DNA from: Mucilaginibacter frigoritolerans
GTDB lineage: Bacteria; Bacteroidota; Bacteroidia; Sphingobacteriales; Sphingobacteriaceae
Assembly (NCBI RefSeq): GCF_007830615.1
Contig: NZ_VLLI01000007.1
Location: 186,001 to 250,000 of the forward strand
Length of the DNA: 64,000 bases
Direction: 5' to 3'
Shown here: positions 1-7,811 of the stretch, piece after piece
Numbering within the stretch: position 1 is the first letter of the stretch
Layout: each line of letters opens with the position of its first letter
Notes under the pieces: model-generated
The model's database searches: none
Seen by the model: only the letters and a program-made list of their open reading frames with translations
Told to the model about the DNA's origin: nothing
Program-made: the position numbers and the translations under genes

Positions 1-1210
1 CCTTATATTTATCCAGCAAATATTTATTCAGGTCCTTCAAAGCATCACCATCATCCCATACACCGGCAGGAATGCCATGATCATTTAAAAAGGCTGTGTT
101 ATGTGCCGCACCATGGTCGGCAGTTAAAAATACTGTATAGTTTCCTTTACCAACTTTAGCATCCAGGTAAGTTAAAAATGAAGCCAGGTCACGGTCAAGA
201 TGCAGGTAAGTATCTTCAATTTCAACCGCGTTGATACCAAACTGGTGGCCAATATAATCTGTTGATGACAGGCTCACTGCTAAAAAGTCGGTCACACTGT
301 GCTGACCCAGTTCTTCGCTGTTAATGGCTGCTACTGCAAAATCAAGTGTTAAGGTATTACCAAAAGGTGTTGAACGTATTAACCCTAAATTGCCTTTATA
401 AATGGCCGATGTTTTAACCGGTAAGGTTGGGGCATCAGTACCTTTAAACTTACCTTCATATTTTGTGTTATCCGGTGTGCTTTGCAAATAGGTATCCAGC
501 GGATAAAGCGGATTCCAATCAACCTTTAAATAGGTTTCGGCAAGTTTTTGATCGTTAAAATCACTCACCCATTGTGGCAGGTTCTGCATGTAATAAGTAC
601 TGGTGATCCAGTTTCCTGTTTTGTCATCAAACCAGTAAGCCGCATCAGCGCTGTGACCGGCAGGTAAAATACCACCACGATCTTTTAAAGCAATACCAAT
701 AACTTTTGAGCGGAAATTGGTAGCCAGTTTAAGCTCATCTGTTACGGTAGTGGTTAATAAATTACGGGGTGACATCTGGCCCGCTTTTGAAGTGCTGCCA
801 ACCGTTTGTACAGTAGTATCTTCTGTGCAATACATCGATTTGCCGGTTGCCTGGATAATAAAATCATTACCCGCTATACCATGAATAGCGGGAACCGAAC
901 CGGTATAAATACAGGTATGACCAGGAGCAGTAAAAGTAGGGATATAATCAACTTGTGTATTTTCACAGCTAAACCCTTCGTTTAACAATCGCTTAAAACC
1001 ATTATTTTGATAGCGATCATAAAAGCGATATAAGTAATCCCAGCGCATTTGGTCAACCACAATACCAACCACTAATTTGGGGCGGGGTAATGCGGTAGAT
1101 GTAGCCGCGGGCGCCGGAGCAGAAGCTACTGCAGTTTTCTTTTTTGTTTGGGCTGATGCAGATATAGTTACAAAAGCGAATGCCAGGAAAAGTAAATGTT
1201 TTATCCTCAT
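1..1210 (-). CDS. pafA: PafA-type alkaline phosphatase, C-terminus cut off by window edge
   Basis: Periplasmic phosphomonoesterase of the nucleotide pyrophosphatase/phosphodiesterase (alkaline phosphatase) superfamily, expected to release phosphate from organic phosphate esters. The ATG at 1210 begins a signal peptide ending near residue 20 (TISASA-Q), followed by an Ala/Pro/Lys-rich linker. Visible family motifs are VVDQMRWDYL (metal-ligand Asp near 53), PTFTAPGHT (nucleophile Thr near 94), GND, ALKDRGG (the Lys-x-Arg pair typical of PafA), SSTDYIGH and TADHGA (metal ligands). About 403 codons are present; the family is usually around 540 residues, so the last quarter, with its final His ligand, lies outside the window. 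It is monocistronic as far as can be seen, with an 84-nt gap to the next upstream gene on the same strand. The assignment to PafA rather than a nucleotide pyrophosphatase rests on the Lys-Asp-Arg motif. Confidence 0.88.
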   Translation of the reverse strand, partial: MRIKHLLFLAFAFVTISASAQTKKKTAVASAPAPAATSTALPRPKLVVGIVVDQMRWDYLYRFYDRYQNNGFKRLLNEGFSCENTQVDYIPTFTAPGHTCIYTGSVPAIHGIAGNDFIIQATGKSMYCTEDTTVQTVGSTSKAGQMSPRNLLTTTVTDELKLATNFRSKVIGIALKDRGGILPAGHSADAAYWFDDKTGNWITSTYYMQNLPQWVSDFNDQKLAETYLKVDWNPLYPLDTYLQSTPDNTKYEGKFKGTDAPTLPVKTSAIYKGNLGLIRSTPFGNTLTLDFAVAAINSEELGQHSVTDFLAVSLSSTDYIGHQFGINAVEIEDTYLHLDRDLASFLTYLDAKVGKGNYTVFLTADHGAAHNTAFLNDHGIPAGVWDDGDALKDLNKYLLDKYK

Positions 1211-1294
1211 TTTAAAGATTTTATTAAGCGCAAATATCAGCAATGCAATTAAATTTCAATGTGATATTTGCGTTAATATGATGATAACCCTGAA

Positions 1295-2389
1295 TTAACT
1301 TTCAAAGGTTAAAAGGGTATGCTGGCTGGCAGTATGCAAATCGCGCCAAACCCGGTTAATTTCTGTATCGGGTGATGCGGCCATCAGACCGCAATAGGGA
1401 TATAGTTCATCCACGTGTTTGCGAGCCGTTAGCGCCAACTTGCGGCTGGTAGGGCTTATCAGTTCCAATGCGGATAAATTATTTATTTGCCACGAACTGT
1501 CAACTGCATTATAAAAACTTTCCCGGGCCAAATTACCCTCCGCTTTTATAGCAATCAGTTTACCACTCAATAATGTTTTTTGATCTTCCGTATACTTCCC
1601 CAACTTTATTCTTTGCTGAATAATTTCTTCAGCCAAATCAATAAAGTGAATGGCCATACCCATTAAATTAGCCGCTAATGTAGCCTCCGCCAATTGGCGA
1701 AATGGATACTGGTAAAGTCTGCTTTTAATGGTTACAGCATCAGCATCTATTTTAAAGCAACGGTTTTTACTGACTTTTACATTTTCCATTTTAAAGGAGT
1801 GACTACCCGTTGCTACCATCCCTATATATTTCCAGGTTGATAGTAACTCCACATCCTTTTTATCCACTATAAAAGGCAATATAAGCGGGCTACCATCAGC
1901 ATTAAGCACAGTCCCGTTTTCATTTCTGATGATGCAATTAGCGGTAAAATGCGTTGCATGATAAGCGCCACTGGCATAGTTCCACGTACCTTTGAGTTCG
2001 TATCCATCAGGCAATATAAGCGCTTCACCTGTGGAGGCACCGCTGCCTGCCAAACAGGTTCTTTCATCACCAAATAAAGCGGGTGCTAAATCTGCATCAA
2101 TAAATCCGGCAAACCAGCCGGCACCGCAACATAGGGTAAATACCCAGCCAAAGCTGCCATCGGCCCAACTTAGTCCTTCCTGCAGCCGCACCAGTTGGGG
2201 GATGGTTAAGTTCAGTCCGCCGTAGTACTCAGGCATTAAAGCTTTAAACCATTTTTGCTGATAAACTAATTTCAATTGTTCCGGGTGCAACTTTCCGAGC
2301 TGTTCGGCTTCGGCTGCTTTTCGTCGTATGGTTTGTTGCCAATCCCGCTGTATAAAAGCCAAAGGATGAGGGATATGTTTCATATTCAT
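1295..2389 (-). CDS. Acyl-CoA-dehydrogenase-fold flavoprotein, third gene of the thiamine operon
   Basis: Member of the acyl-CoA dehydrogenase superfamily, resembling the type-2/flavin-monooxygenase branch (HsaA/DszC-like) more than true acyl-CoA dehydrogenases. About 364 residues. Visible features are an N-terminal helical part, the middle-domain motif GTWNYASGAYHATHF (about 135-150) and the C-terminal WRDLHTASQH motif typical of the branch. I see no catalytic base of the classical dehydrogenases. The start is chosen at 2389 because its ATG overlaps the stop of the upstream transporter gene as TGATG, a translational-coupling arrangement; an in-frame ATG at 2443 would add 18 residues overlapping that gene. 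The overlap places it in the TPP-riboswitch operon, so a role in thiamine or thiamine-precursor metabolism is inferred. The substrate is unknown. Confidence 0.8.
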   Translation of the reverse strand: MNMKHIPHPLAFIQRDWQQTIRRKAAEAEQLGKLHPEQLKLVYQQKWFKALMPEYYGGLNLTIPQLVRLQEGLSWADGSFGWVFTLCCGAGWFAGFIDADLAPALFGDERTCLAGSGASTGEALILPDGYELKGTWNYASGAYHATHFTANCIIRNENGTVLNADGSPLILPFIVDKKDVELLSTWKYIGMVATGSHSFKMENVKVSKNRCFKIDADAVTIKSRLYQYPFRQLAEATLAANLMGMAIHFIDLAEEIIQQRIKLGKYTEDQKTLLSGKLIAIKAEGNLARESFYNAVDSSWQINNLSALELISPTSRKLALTARKHVDELYPYCGLMAASPDTEINRVWRDLHTASQHTLLTFES

Positions 2390-3015
2390 CAGCTCAATAC
2401 AGGCTCCGTTTCCTGGTTCTCTTTTTTGTAGATGCCGGCCCATTCAAAATATCCCCAAAAAGCAATCACAAATAAAAACAAGGTGAGCAATGCCAGCATA
2501 GGTAATTTTTTATAAAATAATAATGGGATAGCCACCAGGTTACTGATGTTTAACAATACCCAGTTTTCGATTTTTCTGCGTGCCAGCAGCCACATCCCCG
2601 CCCATGCTGTTGCCGAAGCAAATGAATCCCAAAAAGGCACGTTCGATGTGGTAAACTCTTTAAGCAGCACATACAGTATTATCCAGCCGACAAAAACAAT
2701 GGCAACGGTAATAATCCATTCTCTTTTATTGCACCAGGAAATCTTTACTTCCTGCTTACCGCTTTTGGAGAGCCAGAAAACCCATCCATAAACACTCATT
2801 ACCAAATAATAAACATTCAGGGCCGATTCGGCATATAAGCCAGCAATCAGCAGCAAATAAATTCCGATTAGGGTACCTGCAATACCAGTAGGGTAAAGCC
2901 ACACATTATTAACCCGGGCCAGCAGTACTTCGGCTACGCCTAAAATTACAGCAAGCCACTCCAACAGAGTGGTTTGCTGTAGCTGTTCCTCAAATAATTT
3001 GATCCAATTATGCAT
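2389..3015 (-). CDS. pnuT: PnuC-family transporter, probable thiamine transporter PnuT
   Basis: Inner-membrane transporter of the PnuC family, 208 residues with about seven hydrophobic segments. Family motifs are visible in GVAEVLLARVNNVWLYPTG, NVYYLVMSVYGW and the C-terminal region rich in Trp and Tyr. PnuC proteins move nicotinamide riboside, whereas the PnuT subgroup moves thiamine. The family alone does not separate them. The gene lies 12 nt downstream of a TonB receptor in an operon headed by a TPP riboswitch, which is the known context of PnuT in Bacteroidota (omr1-pnuT). The next gene starts within its stop codon. Facilitated uptake is expected, with the vitamin trapped by phosphorylation; no thiamine kinase gene is next to it here. 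Confidence 0.85.
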   Translation of the reverse strand: MHNWIKLFEEQLQQTTLLEWLAVILGVAEVLLARVNNVWLYPTGIAGTLIGIYLLLIAGLYAESALNVYYLVMSVYGWVFWLSKSGKQEVKISWCNKREWIITVAIVFVGWIILYVLLKEFTTSNVPFWDSFASATAWAGMWLLARRKIENWVLLNISNLVAIPLLFYKKLPMLALLTLFLFVIAFWGYFEWAGIYKKENQETEPVLS

Positions 3016-3027
3016 TATATAACCAGA

Positions 3028-5430
3028 TTAAAATTTCAGGTTAAGCGATGCCAGGAAGTTGATTGGCGCCTGGGTGAAAAAGTAATTGTAGTTAACCACT
3101 TTGCCGCCTTCAATATCAGGGTAAGTGGCCCCGTCAGACTGATACTTTTCGCTGAAAATATTGTTAATCAGCAAGCCTATACCGATGTTCTTAACTCCTT
3201 TTATGCTGAAATTATAGTTTAAACGGATATCGTTAACAAAATAAGCATCCAGTGAGCGGGAAACTGTTGAGGTATTATCCAGGTACTGGCGACCAACATA
3301 TTTACTGATAAAAGCAATTTCGGCATGAGATGTTGGGTGATAGCTAATAGTGCTTCCACCTACAAAACTAGGCGAATAGGCTATATCCGTTTTGTTATAT
3401 TGTTTGTATAAAACGGTTTCGCCATTGTCATAATCGGTTAAGTATTGTTGAAAGTTGTATACCTTATTACTACTTACCGATGCATTAAGTCCCCAGCTTA
3501 ATTGCTGAGTGATGATTAACTTACCATCGGCCTCAATACCTTCGCGGTAACTGTCCTTAACATTACTGCGGATAGCTGCCCCTACATCATTCAAGGCTCC
3601 GGTTAATATCAACTGGTTATTATAATGCATGTAAAAGCCGTTAATGCCACCACTGAAGATAGAAGAATGGGTACGATAGCCAAATTCCCAATCATACAGT
3701 GTTTCAGGTTTTGGGCGGCTTTCCGGGGTAGACTGTGTATAGTCGTCCCTATCTGGTTCATGGTTACCTACTGAAAATGATGCATAAACATTGCTCCGGT
3801 CGGTCATCTGGTAGGTAATACCTGCTTTAGGATTCACAAAGTTTAAATCAACCTGTTGCTGTACGTTGTTCAGGTTTTCATCAAACCCTAAAAAGGAATA
3901 ATAGATATGCCTGTACTGCAAATCGCCGTAAAACAGGAACTTATCCAAATGATACTCAGCCCGGGCGAAAACATTGAAATCGTTCTTTTGAGCCGTATTT
4001 TCTGAGTATTGATACCCCGGGGTAATACCTGCGCTTTGAGCTGTCCATTGTATATTATTGTAGTGGTCGCCATCATACTCATTATAAGCACCGCCCAATA
4101 TAAACGAGGCATTTTTTTGAGGGCGATAGGTAAAATTATAGGTAGCACCGTAAAAATTATTGCTTAACCATAATTGGCGTGTAAGGTCGGTTGCAGAAAT
4201 AGTGGTTCCGCCTACAGTTACCGGTTTAAGGCCATAGTTTTTCAAAGAATCATTAATGGCATACTCTTCATAATATCCGTAGCCCTTGGTAAAGTGCAAG
4301 GCTCCGCTAAAAGAAAGTTTATCAGAAAGCTTTTGATCATACAATAGCTGATAATAGTTCTGTGTGTAATTATCAGTTTGGTTACCATAAAAAGGGGCAG
4401 TACCGTTAACATTTTCTGAACCCAACTGATTATAGCGGCGATTACCCGCCAGCACACTATCCTGCGGAACGCCGTTCCAGGCCTGGTAAGTACGCTCATA
4501 ACCCGAAAAAACGTTTAGCCGCAATACGCTGTTTTTGCCGTAGTAAGCACCGGTTAAAAAGAATGATTTGAGGTGCGAAAAGGCACGGTCGATATATCCG
4601 TCAGAATTAATATCAGAAAAACGGCCATCAACGGAAAAATGGCCATCCAACAAACCGGTACCTAAAGCAACAGTATTTTTAATGGTACCATATGAACCGA
4701 CAGAATTGTTCAGCTCTACGTAACCGGTATCGCGGCGGGTGGTGGTTTGGATATTGATACTCGCGCCAAAAGCGCCTGCACCATTGGTTGAGGTACCTAC
4801 ACCGCGTTGCACCTGGATATTTTCGACTGATGATGCAAGGTCGGGTAAATCCACAAAATAAACACCCTGATCTTCGGCATCATTCAGCGGAATACCATTA
4901 AGGGTAACGTTGATACGGGTAGCATCCGAACCGCGGATCCGTACACTGGTGTAACCCACACCGGCACCGGCATTTGATGATACTACGGCTGATGGTGTTT
5001 GATCGAGCAGGTACTCAAATCCCCGACCGCTATTATTTGCCTCAATATCACCTTTGTTTAAATTGGTATAAGCAGTGGGCGAATTGGCCGAAGCGCGGGT
5101 AGCAGTTACGGTAACTTCTTCCGTTAATAAATTGGATTTACCAAGCTTAAAATCAAAAGTCTGGTCGCTGTTTAATACGATGCTTTTTGTTGCCACTTGG
5201 TAGCCTATGTAAGATACCTTGATGGTGTAATTACCAGCTTGCAAGCCGTTAATTTTGTAAATACCTGATACATCAGCAGCTACACTGGTATGCGTACCGG
5301 TAAGGGCAACGCTTGCGCCGGGCAGTATTTCGCCGGTTTGCTGGTCAGTAATTTTTCCGGAAATAGTGAATTGGGCCGATGCCATGACAGGCAGCAGCAA
5401 GGCGAAAACCGCCGAAAGTAAATTTTTCAA
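3028..5430 (-). CDS. omr1: TonB-dependent outer-membrane receptor, probable thiamine receptor
   Basis: Outer-membrane beta-barrel receptor of 800 residues that would import its ligand using TonB energy. In order it has a signal peptide ending near residue 19 (VMASA-Q), a CarboxypepD_reg domain (about 20-105, with the GKITDQQTGEILPGASV start), a plug domain (about 115-230, with VRIRGSDATRINVTLNGIPL) and a barrel ending in Phe (LNLKF). The start codon is TTG at 5430. No ATG lies between it and the upstream in-frame stop, and the TTG begins a normal signal peptide. The TPP riboswitch about 70 nt upstream and the PnuT gene 12 nt downstream indicate thiamine (or a derivative) as ligand. There is no SusD partner, which fits a vitamin receptor rather than a glycan one. 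Confidence 0.88.
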   Translation of the reverse strand: MKNLLSAVFALLLPVMASAQFTISGKITDQQTGEILPGASVALTGTHTSVAADVSGIYKINGLQAGNYTIKVSYIGYQVATKSIVLNSDQTFDFKLGKSNLLTEEVTVTATRASANSPTAYTNLNKGDIEANNSGRGFEYLLDQTPSAVVSSNAGAGVGYTSVRIRGSDATRINVTLNGIPLNDAEDQGVYFVDLPDLASSVENIQVQRGVGTSTNGAGAFGASINIQTTTRRDTGYVELNNSVGSYGTIKNTVALGTGLLDGHFSVDGRFSDINSDGYIDRAFSHLKSFFLTGAYYGKNSVLRLNVFSGYERTYQAWNGVPQDSVLAGNRRYNQLGSENVNGTAPFYGNQTDNYTQNYYQLLYDQKLSDKLSFSGALHFTKGYGYYEEYAINDSLKNYGLKPVTVGGTTISATDLTRQLWLSNNFYGATYNFTYRPQKNASFILGGAYNEYDGDHYNNIQWTAQSAGITPGYQYSENTAQKNDFNVFARAEYHLDKFLFYGDLQYRHIYYSFLGFDENLNNVQQQVDLNFVNPKAGITYQMTDRSNVYASFSVGNHEPDRDDYTQSTPESRPKPETLYDWEFGYRTHSSIFSGGINGFYMHYNNQLILTGALNDVGAAIRSNVKDSYREGIEADGKLIITQQLSWGLNASVSSNKVYNFQQYLTDYDNGETVLYKQYNKTDIAYSPSFVGGSTISYHPTSHAEIAFISKYVGRQYLDNTSTVSRSLDAYFVNDIRLNYNFSIKGVKNIGIGLLINNIFSEKYQSDGATYPDIEGGKVVNYNYFFTQAPINFLASLNLKF

Positions 5431-5501
5431 AATAAATTAAACAATAAATTAGTTAAACCATCTGCCGCATCAGGGCGAATACGCAGTACACTTAACTTGT
5501 T

Positions 5502-5711
5502 ACCTCTCCCTACGCCGGCATTACCCGGATCAGGTGTATGTTTTTGAGTCTTTAGTCCTGAGTCTTTAGTCTGAAGCCGGATATCGACTTAAAACTTTGA
5601 ACTTTAGGCTTTCGACTAAAAAACAACGGGTTTGATCTCAGCCTGTCTTTCAGTTTGGTAAAATAACCTGCAGATTATTTTGCGACCAAAGCAAGGCACC
5701 CCTTGAGAATT
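5502..5711 (-). promoter_or_regulatory. TPP riboswitch (THI element) with enlarged P2-P4 junction
   Basis: On the minus strand the conserved core is visible as GGGGTGCC (about 5702-5695), CTGAGA (5641-5636), ACCCG (about 5631-5627) and then CACCTGATCCGGGTAATGCC followed by GGCGTAGGGA (about 5536-5508). A TTCTC/GAG closing helix P1 can be drawn. P3 is extended into a hairpin (TTTGGT...AAAATAA/TTATTTT...CCAAA). The junction between P2 and P4, usually about five nucleotides, here holds about 85 nt made of 7-nt-pitch repeats. The element ends about 70 nt before the TTG start of the receptor gene and should repress the operon when thiamine pyrophosphate is plentiful. The motif match is strong; function with the insert is untested. 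Confidence 0.9.
5547..5619. repeat. Two 7-nt-pitch repeat blocks inside the TPP riboswitch
   Basis: On the plus strand 5547-5574 reads as four heptads (AGTCTTT, AGTCCTG, AGTCTTT, AGTCTGA). Positions 5585-5619 read as five more (CGACTTA, AAACTTT, GAACTTT, AGGCTTT, CGACTAA). The blocks fill the P2-P4 junction of the riboswitch on the other strand. The word AGTCTTT plus AGTC recurs at 61938-61948 inside ispG. Confidence 0.85.
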
Positions 5712-5840
5712 ATAAGGCAAATATAGGTTTTGATTTTAGATTTATAACATTGAGGCAAGGATTTGTGAAATATCGAATGTTTGTAGCATCCTAAAAGGCT
5801 TACAGGGTTAGTTTCAAGCCCAAGCATCTGCCCAGCTTTT

Positions 5841-5935
5841 CGTCATGCCGAACTTGTTTCGGCACCCCATCTGCAAAGCTGTACACCAGGCAATCCGCTT
5901 GTCCTGTGAGGTGCCGAAACAAGTTCGGCATGACG
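5841..5935. repeat. Long perfect inverted repeat (26-bp arms)
   Basis: Positions 5841-5866 and 5910-5935 are perfect reverse complements of 26 bp, separated by 43 nt. The arm contains the ATGCCGAACTTG...TCGGCA core, itself partly palindromic. It lies between the riboswitch and the convergent-side end of the serine hydrolase gene. It looks like a small palindromic interspersed repeat (REP/MITE-like). No transposase gene is nearby, and no target duplication could be defined by eye. Confidence 0.8.
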
Positions 5936-5993
5936 TCTATTTTTTATTCTTTCATAAATCCGCAATCGAAACTCCGAATTCCGAATTCAAAAC

Positions 5994-7811
5994 TTACATT
6001 CCCTTTTGTATCGCTTCGTAAACCACATCCTGTATCCTCGGACGAATATTTAAGCTGGATAACTTACTACTCAAGTTGGGATATACCCGGTTGGATAGAA
6101 AAATATAAACCAGGTTATATTTCGGGTCAACCCATACGCAGGTGCCGGTAAAACCGGTATGCCCGTAAGCCTGGTTCGATGCCAGCTTGGATGGATAATG
6201 ATGATCCAGATCGGGATCCCACCTGTCAAAACCCAGGCCTCTTCTACTTATAGGTGATTGTTTGGCCGTAAACTGGGTTATTGTTTCGGGTTTAATGTAT
6301 TGTACGCCACCATAGCTACCACCATTAAGCACCATCTGGTATAAAATGGCCACATCATTGGCACTGGCAAATAGCCCGGCATGGCCAGCCACACCACCCA
6401 TCAAGGCTGCAGTGGGGTCATGAACGTAACCATCCAATACAGCGTGACGATAAACCTGGTCATCTTCTGTAGGCACTATCTGAGCCGGCGAAAAGCGATA
6501 TAATGGTAAAAATCCAGCGGTTTGCATTCCCAGCGGATTGTAAAACTGCTGTTGGGTGTAAATATTTTCCGGGGTTGAGGTAACTGTTTCAATAATTTGC
6601 TGCACGTAGCACATGCTTAAATCACTGTACACATATTGTCCACGGGTTTTTAAAGTAGAGTTCAGCATCTCCGGCCACATTACATCCTTAAAATAATCCT
6701 TCCTTAAATAGTAATGCTCATTTACTTTAGTTGGGTAAGCAGCTGAAGAATCGACACTTTTATCCAAAGGTTTGATGGCTTCCAATGTGGGAATATCGGG
6801 GATCAATCCTGCCTGGTGTTCCAGCAGCTCGCGCACCAGCAACCCGCTTTTATTGGTTTTACGGGTAATTGGCAAATAAGTACCAACCGTCGAATCAACA
6901 TTCAGTCTACCCTGGTCAACCAGCTGCATGGTTTCCATGGTAGTGGCTGATATTTTGGTCATGGATGCCAAATCGAAAATATCGGTTAGCTTATCCGGTA
7001 TAGTTTTGTCATAAGTATGATAGCCATATGCCTTGTTAAATATCACTTTGCCATCTTTTACTACCAGCACTACACAGCCGGGAGTTGCCCTTTCCAGTAT
7101 CGCTTCGCTGGCAATATTATCAATGTCCAGTAAATTAGTGGCATTTACGCCCGCATCTTCAGGAACAGTATATTGTAAGCGTATTTTGCTTGTTATAAAA
7201 CCCATATTGGTTTTATAGGCATAAGAGATATTTCTATTTAGTTTTTGGGTGATGGCAACACCCCCAAATATGGTCTGAGCGCTCCATAGTGCTGCAACCG
7301 GCGAAACCCGTTCTGTCCAGATGATGGGTACGGTAACATAAGTTAGCTTCGCCAGTGAATTGGAATTACCGGACAAGGCAATCACCACATTTTTAATTTT
7401 TTGATTACTGTTAATGAAATTGATGATCTGTGGGTTCTCCATGTCTGCATCTGTTAGCTGCACAATCAGGGTGTTATACCATTTCAAATCAGTTGAAAGA
7501 TCGTCTAACGTTTTTATGCCGGTATAATTGCTGCCGTTAAAGGAGGCTACTTTGGTGTATTTATTTAACAAACTATCAAAACCAGCTGCATAAGGGCTGG
7601 TAAAATGGATACTGGCAACTTTTAACTCATCGAGGTTTTGAAGCGGGATCAAATAGTTTGCATTATTAAATAAAATGGTGGATTGTTCTGCCAGCTTTTC
7701 TTCTTTCACATAGGATAATCCGCTTGCCGACGGATTTTGCGCACACGCTGAGTTCAATAAAATAAATACCAACAATATTGGGGTATATAAGCGGCACTTA
7801 TTTTTTCTCAT
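5994..7811 (-). CDS. Serine hydrolase (beta-lactamase/PBP4-like) with GH3 C-domain remnant
   Basis: Exported lipoprotein-like enzyme of 605 residues. A signal peptide with lipobox LLNSAC ends at about residue 24. Residues about 35-200 resemble the C-terminal domain of GH3 beta-N-acetylhexosaminidases (KLAEQSTILFNNANYLIPL start), but the catalytic GH3 barrel is absent. Residues about 215-600 form a class C beta-lactamase-type hydrolase with nucleophile motif S283-x-x-K286 (ASMTKIS), YSD as the second motif and HTG as the third. Related Bacteroidota genes are full GH3-hydrolase fusions of nearly 1000 residues, so this is a shortened form. A cell-wall or peptide ester substrate is plausible. The start at 7811 gives the clean signal peptide; an ATG at 7826 adds five residues. 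The gene overlaps the upstream amidohydrolase gene by 14 nt, suggesting co-translation. Confidence 0.8.
   Translation of the reverse strand: MRKNKCRLYTPILLVFILLNSACAQNPSASGLSYVKEEKLAEQSTILFNNANYLIPLQNLDELKVASIHFTSPYAAGFDSLLNKYTKVASFNGSNYTGIKTLDDLSTDLKWYNTLIVQLTDADMENPQIINFINSNQKIKNVVIALSGNSNSLAKLTYVTVPIIWTERVSPVAALWSAQTIFGGVAITQKLNRNISYAYKTNMGFITSKIRLQYTVPEDAGVNATNLLDIDNIASEAILERATPGCVVLVVKDGKVIFNKAYGYHTYDKTIPDKLTDIFDLASMTKISATTMETMQLVDQGRLNVDSTVGTYLPITRKTNKSGLLVRELLEHQAGLIPDIPTLEAIKPLDKSVDSSAAYPTKVNEHYYLRKDYFKDVMWPEMLNSTLKTRGQYVYSDLSMCYVQQIIETVTSTPENIYTQQQFYNPLGMQTAGFLPLYRFSPAQIVPTEDDQVYRHAVLDGYVHDPTAALMGGVAGHAGLFASANDVAILYQMVLNGGSYGGVQYIKPETITQFTAKQSPISRRGLGFDRWDPDLDHHYPSKLASNQAYGHTGFTGTCVWVDPKYNLVYIFLSNRVYPNLSSKLSSLNIRPRIQDVVYEAIQKGM

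Larger units (their letters stand above)
5431..5993. other. Gene-free stretch with riboswitch and palindrome
   Basis: No credible coding sequence. It holds the receptor leader (5431-5501), the TPP riboswitch (5502-5711), about 130 AT-rich bases with nothing recognised, the 5841-5935 inverted repeat, and about 58 nt before the stop of the serine hydrolase gene. Confidence 0.75.

Noticed and set aside
2389..3015. PnuC as a nicotinamide riboside transporter
   Set aside because: The family fits, but the TPP riboswitch and receptor context point to thiamine (PnuT).
5841..5935. Rho-independent terminator of the serine hydrolase gene
   Set aside because: The spacer of 43 nt and lack of a T-run make an interspersed palindrome more likely than a terminator.
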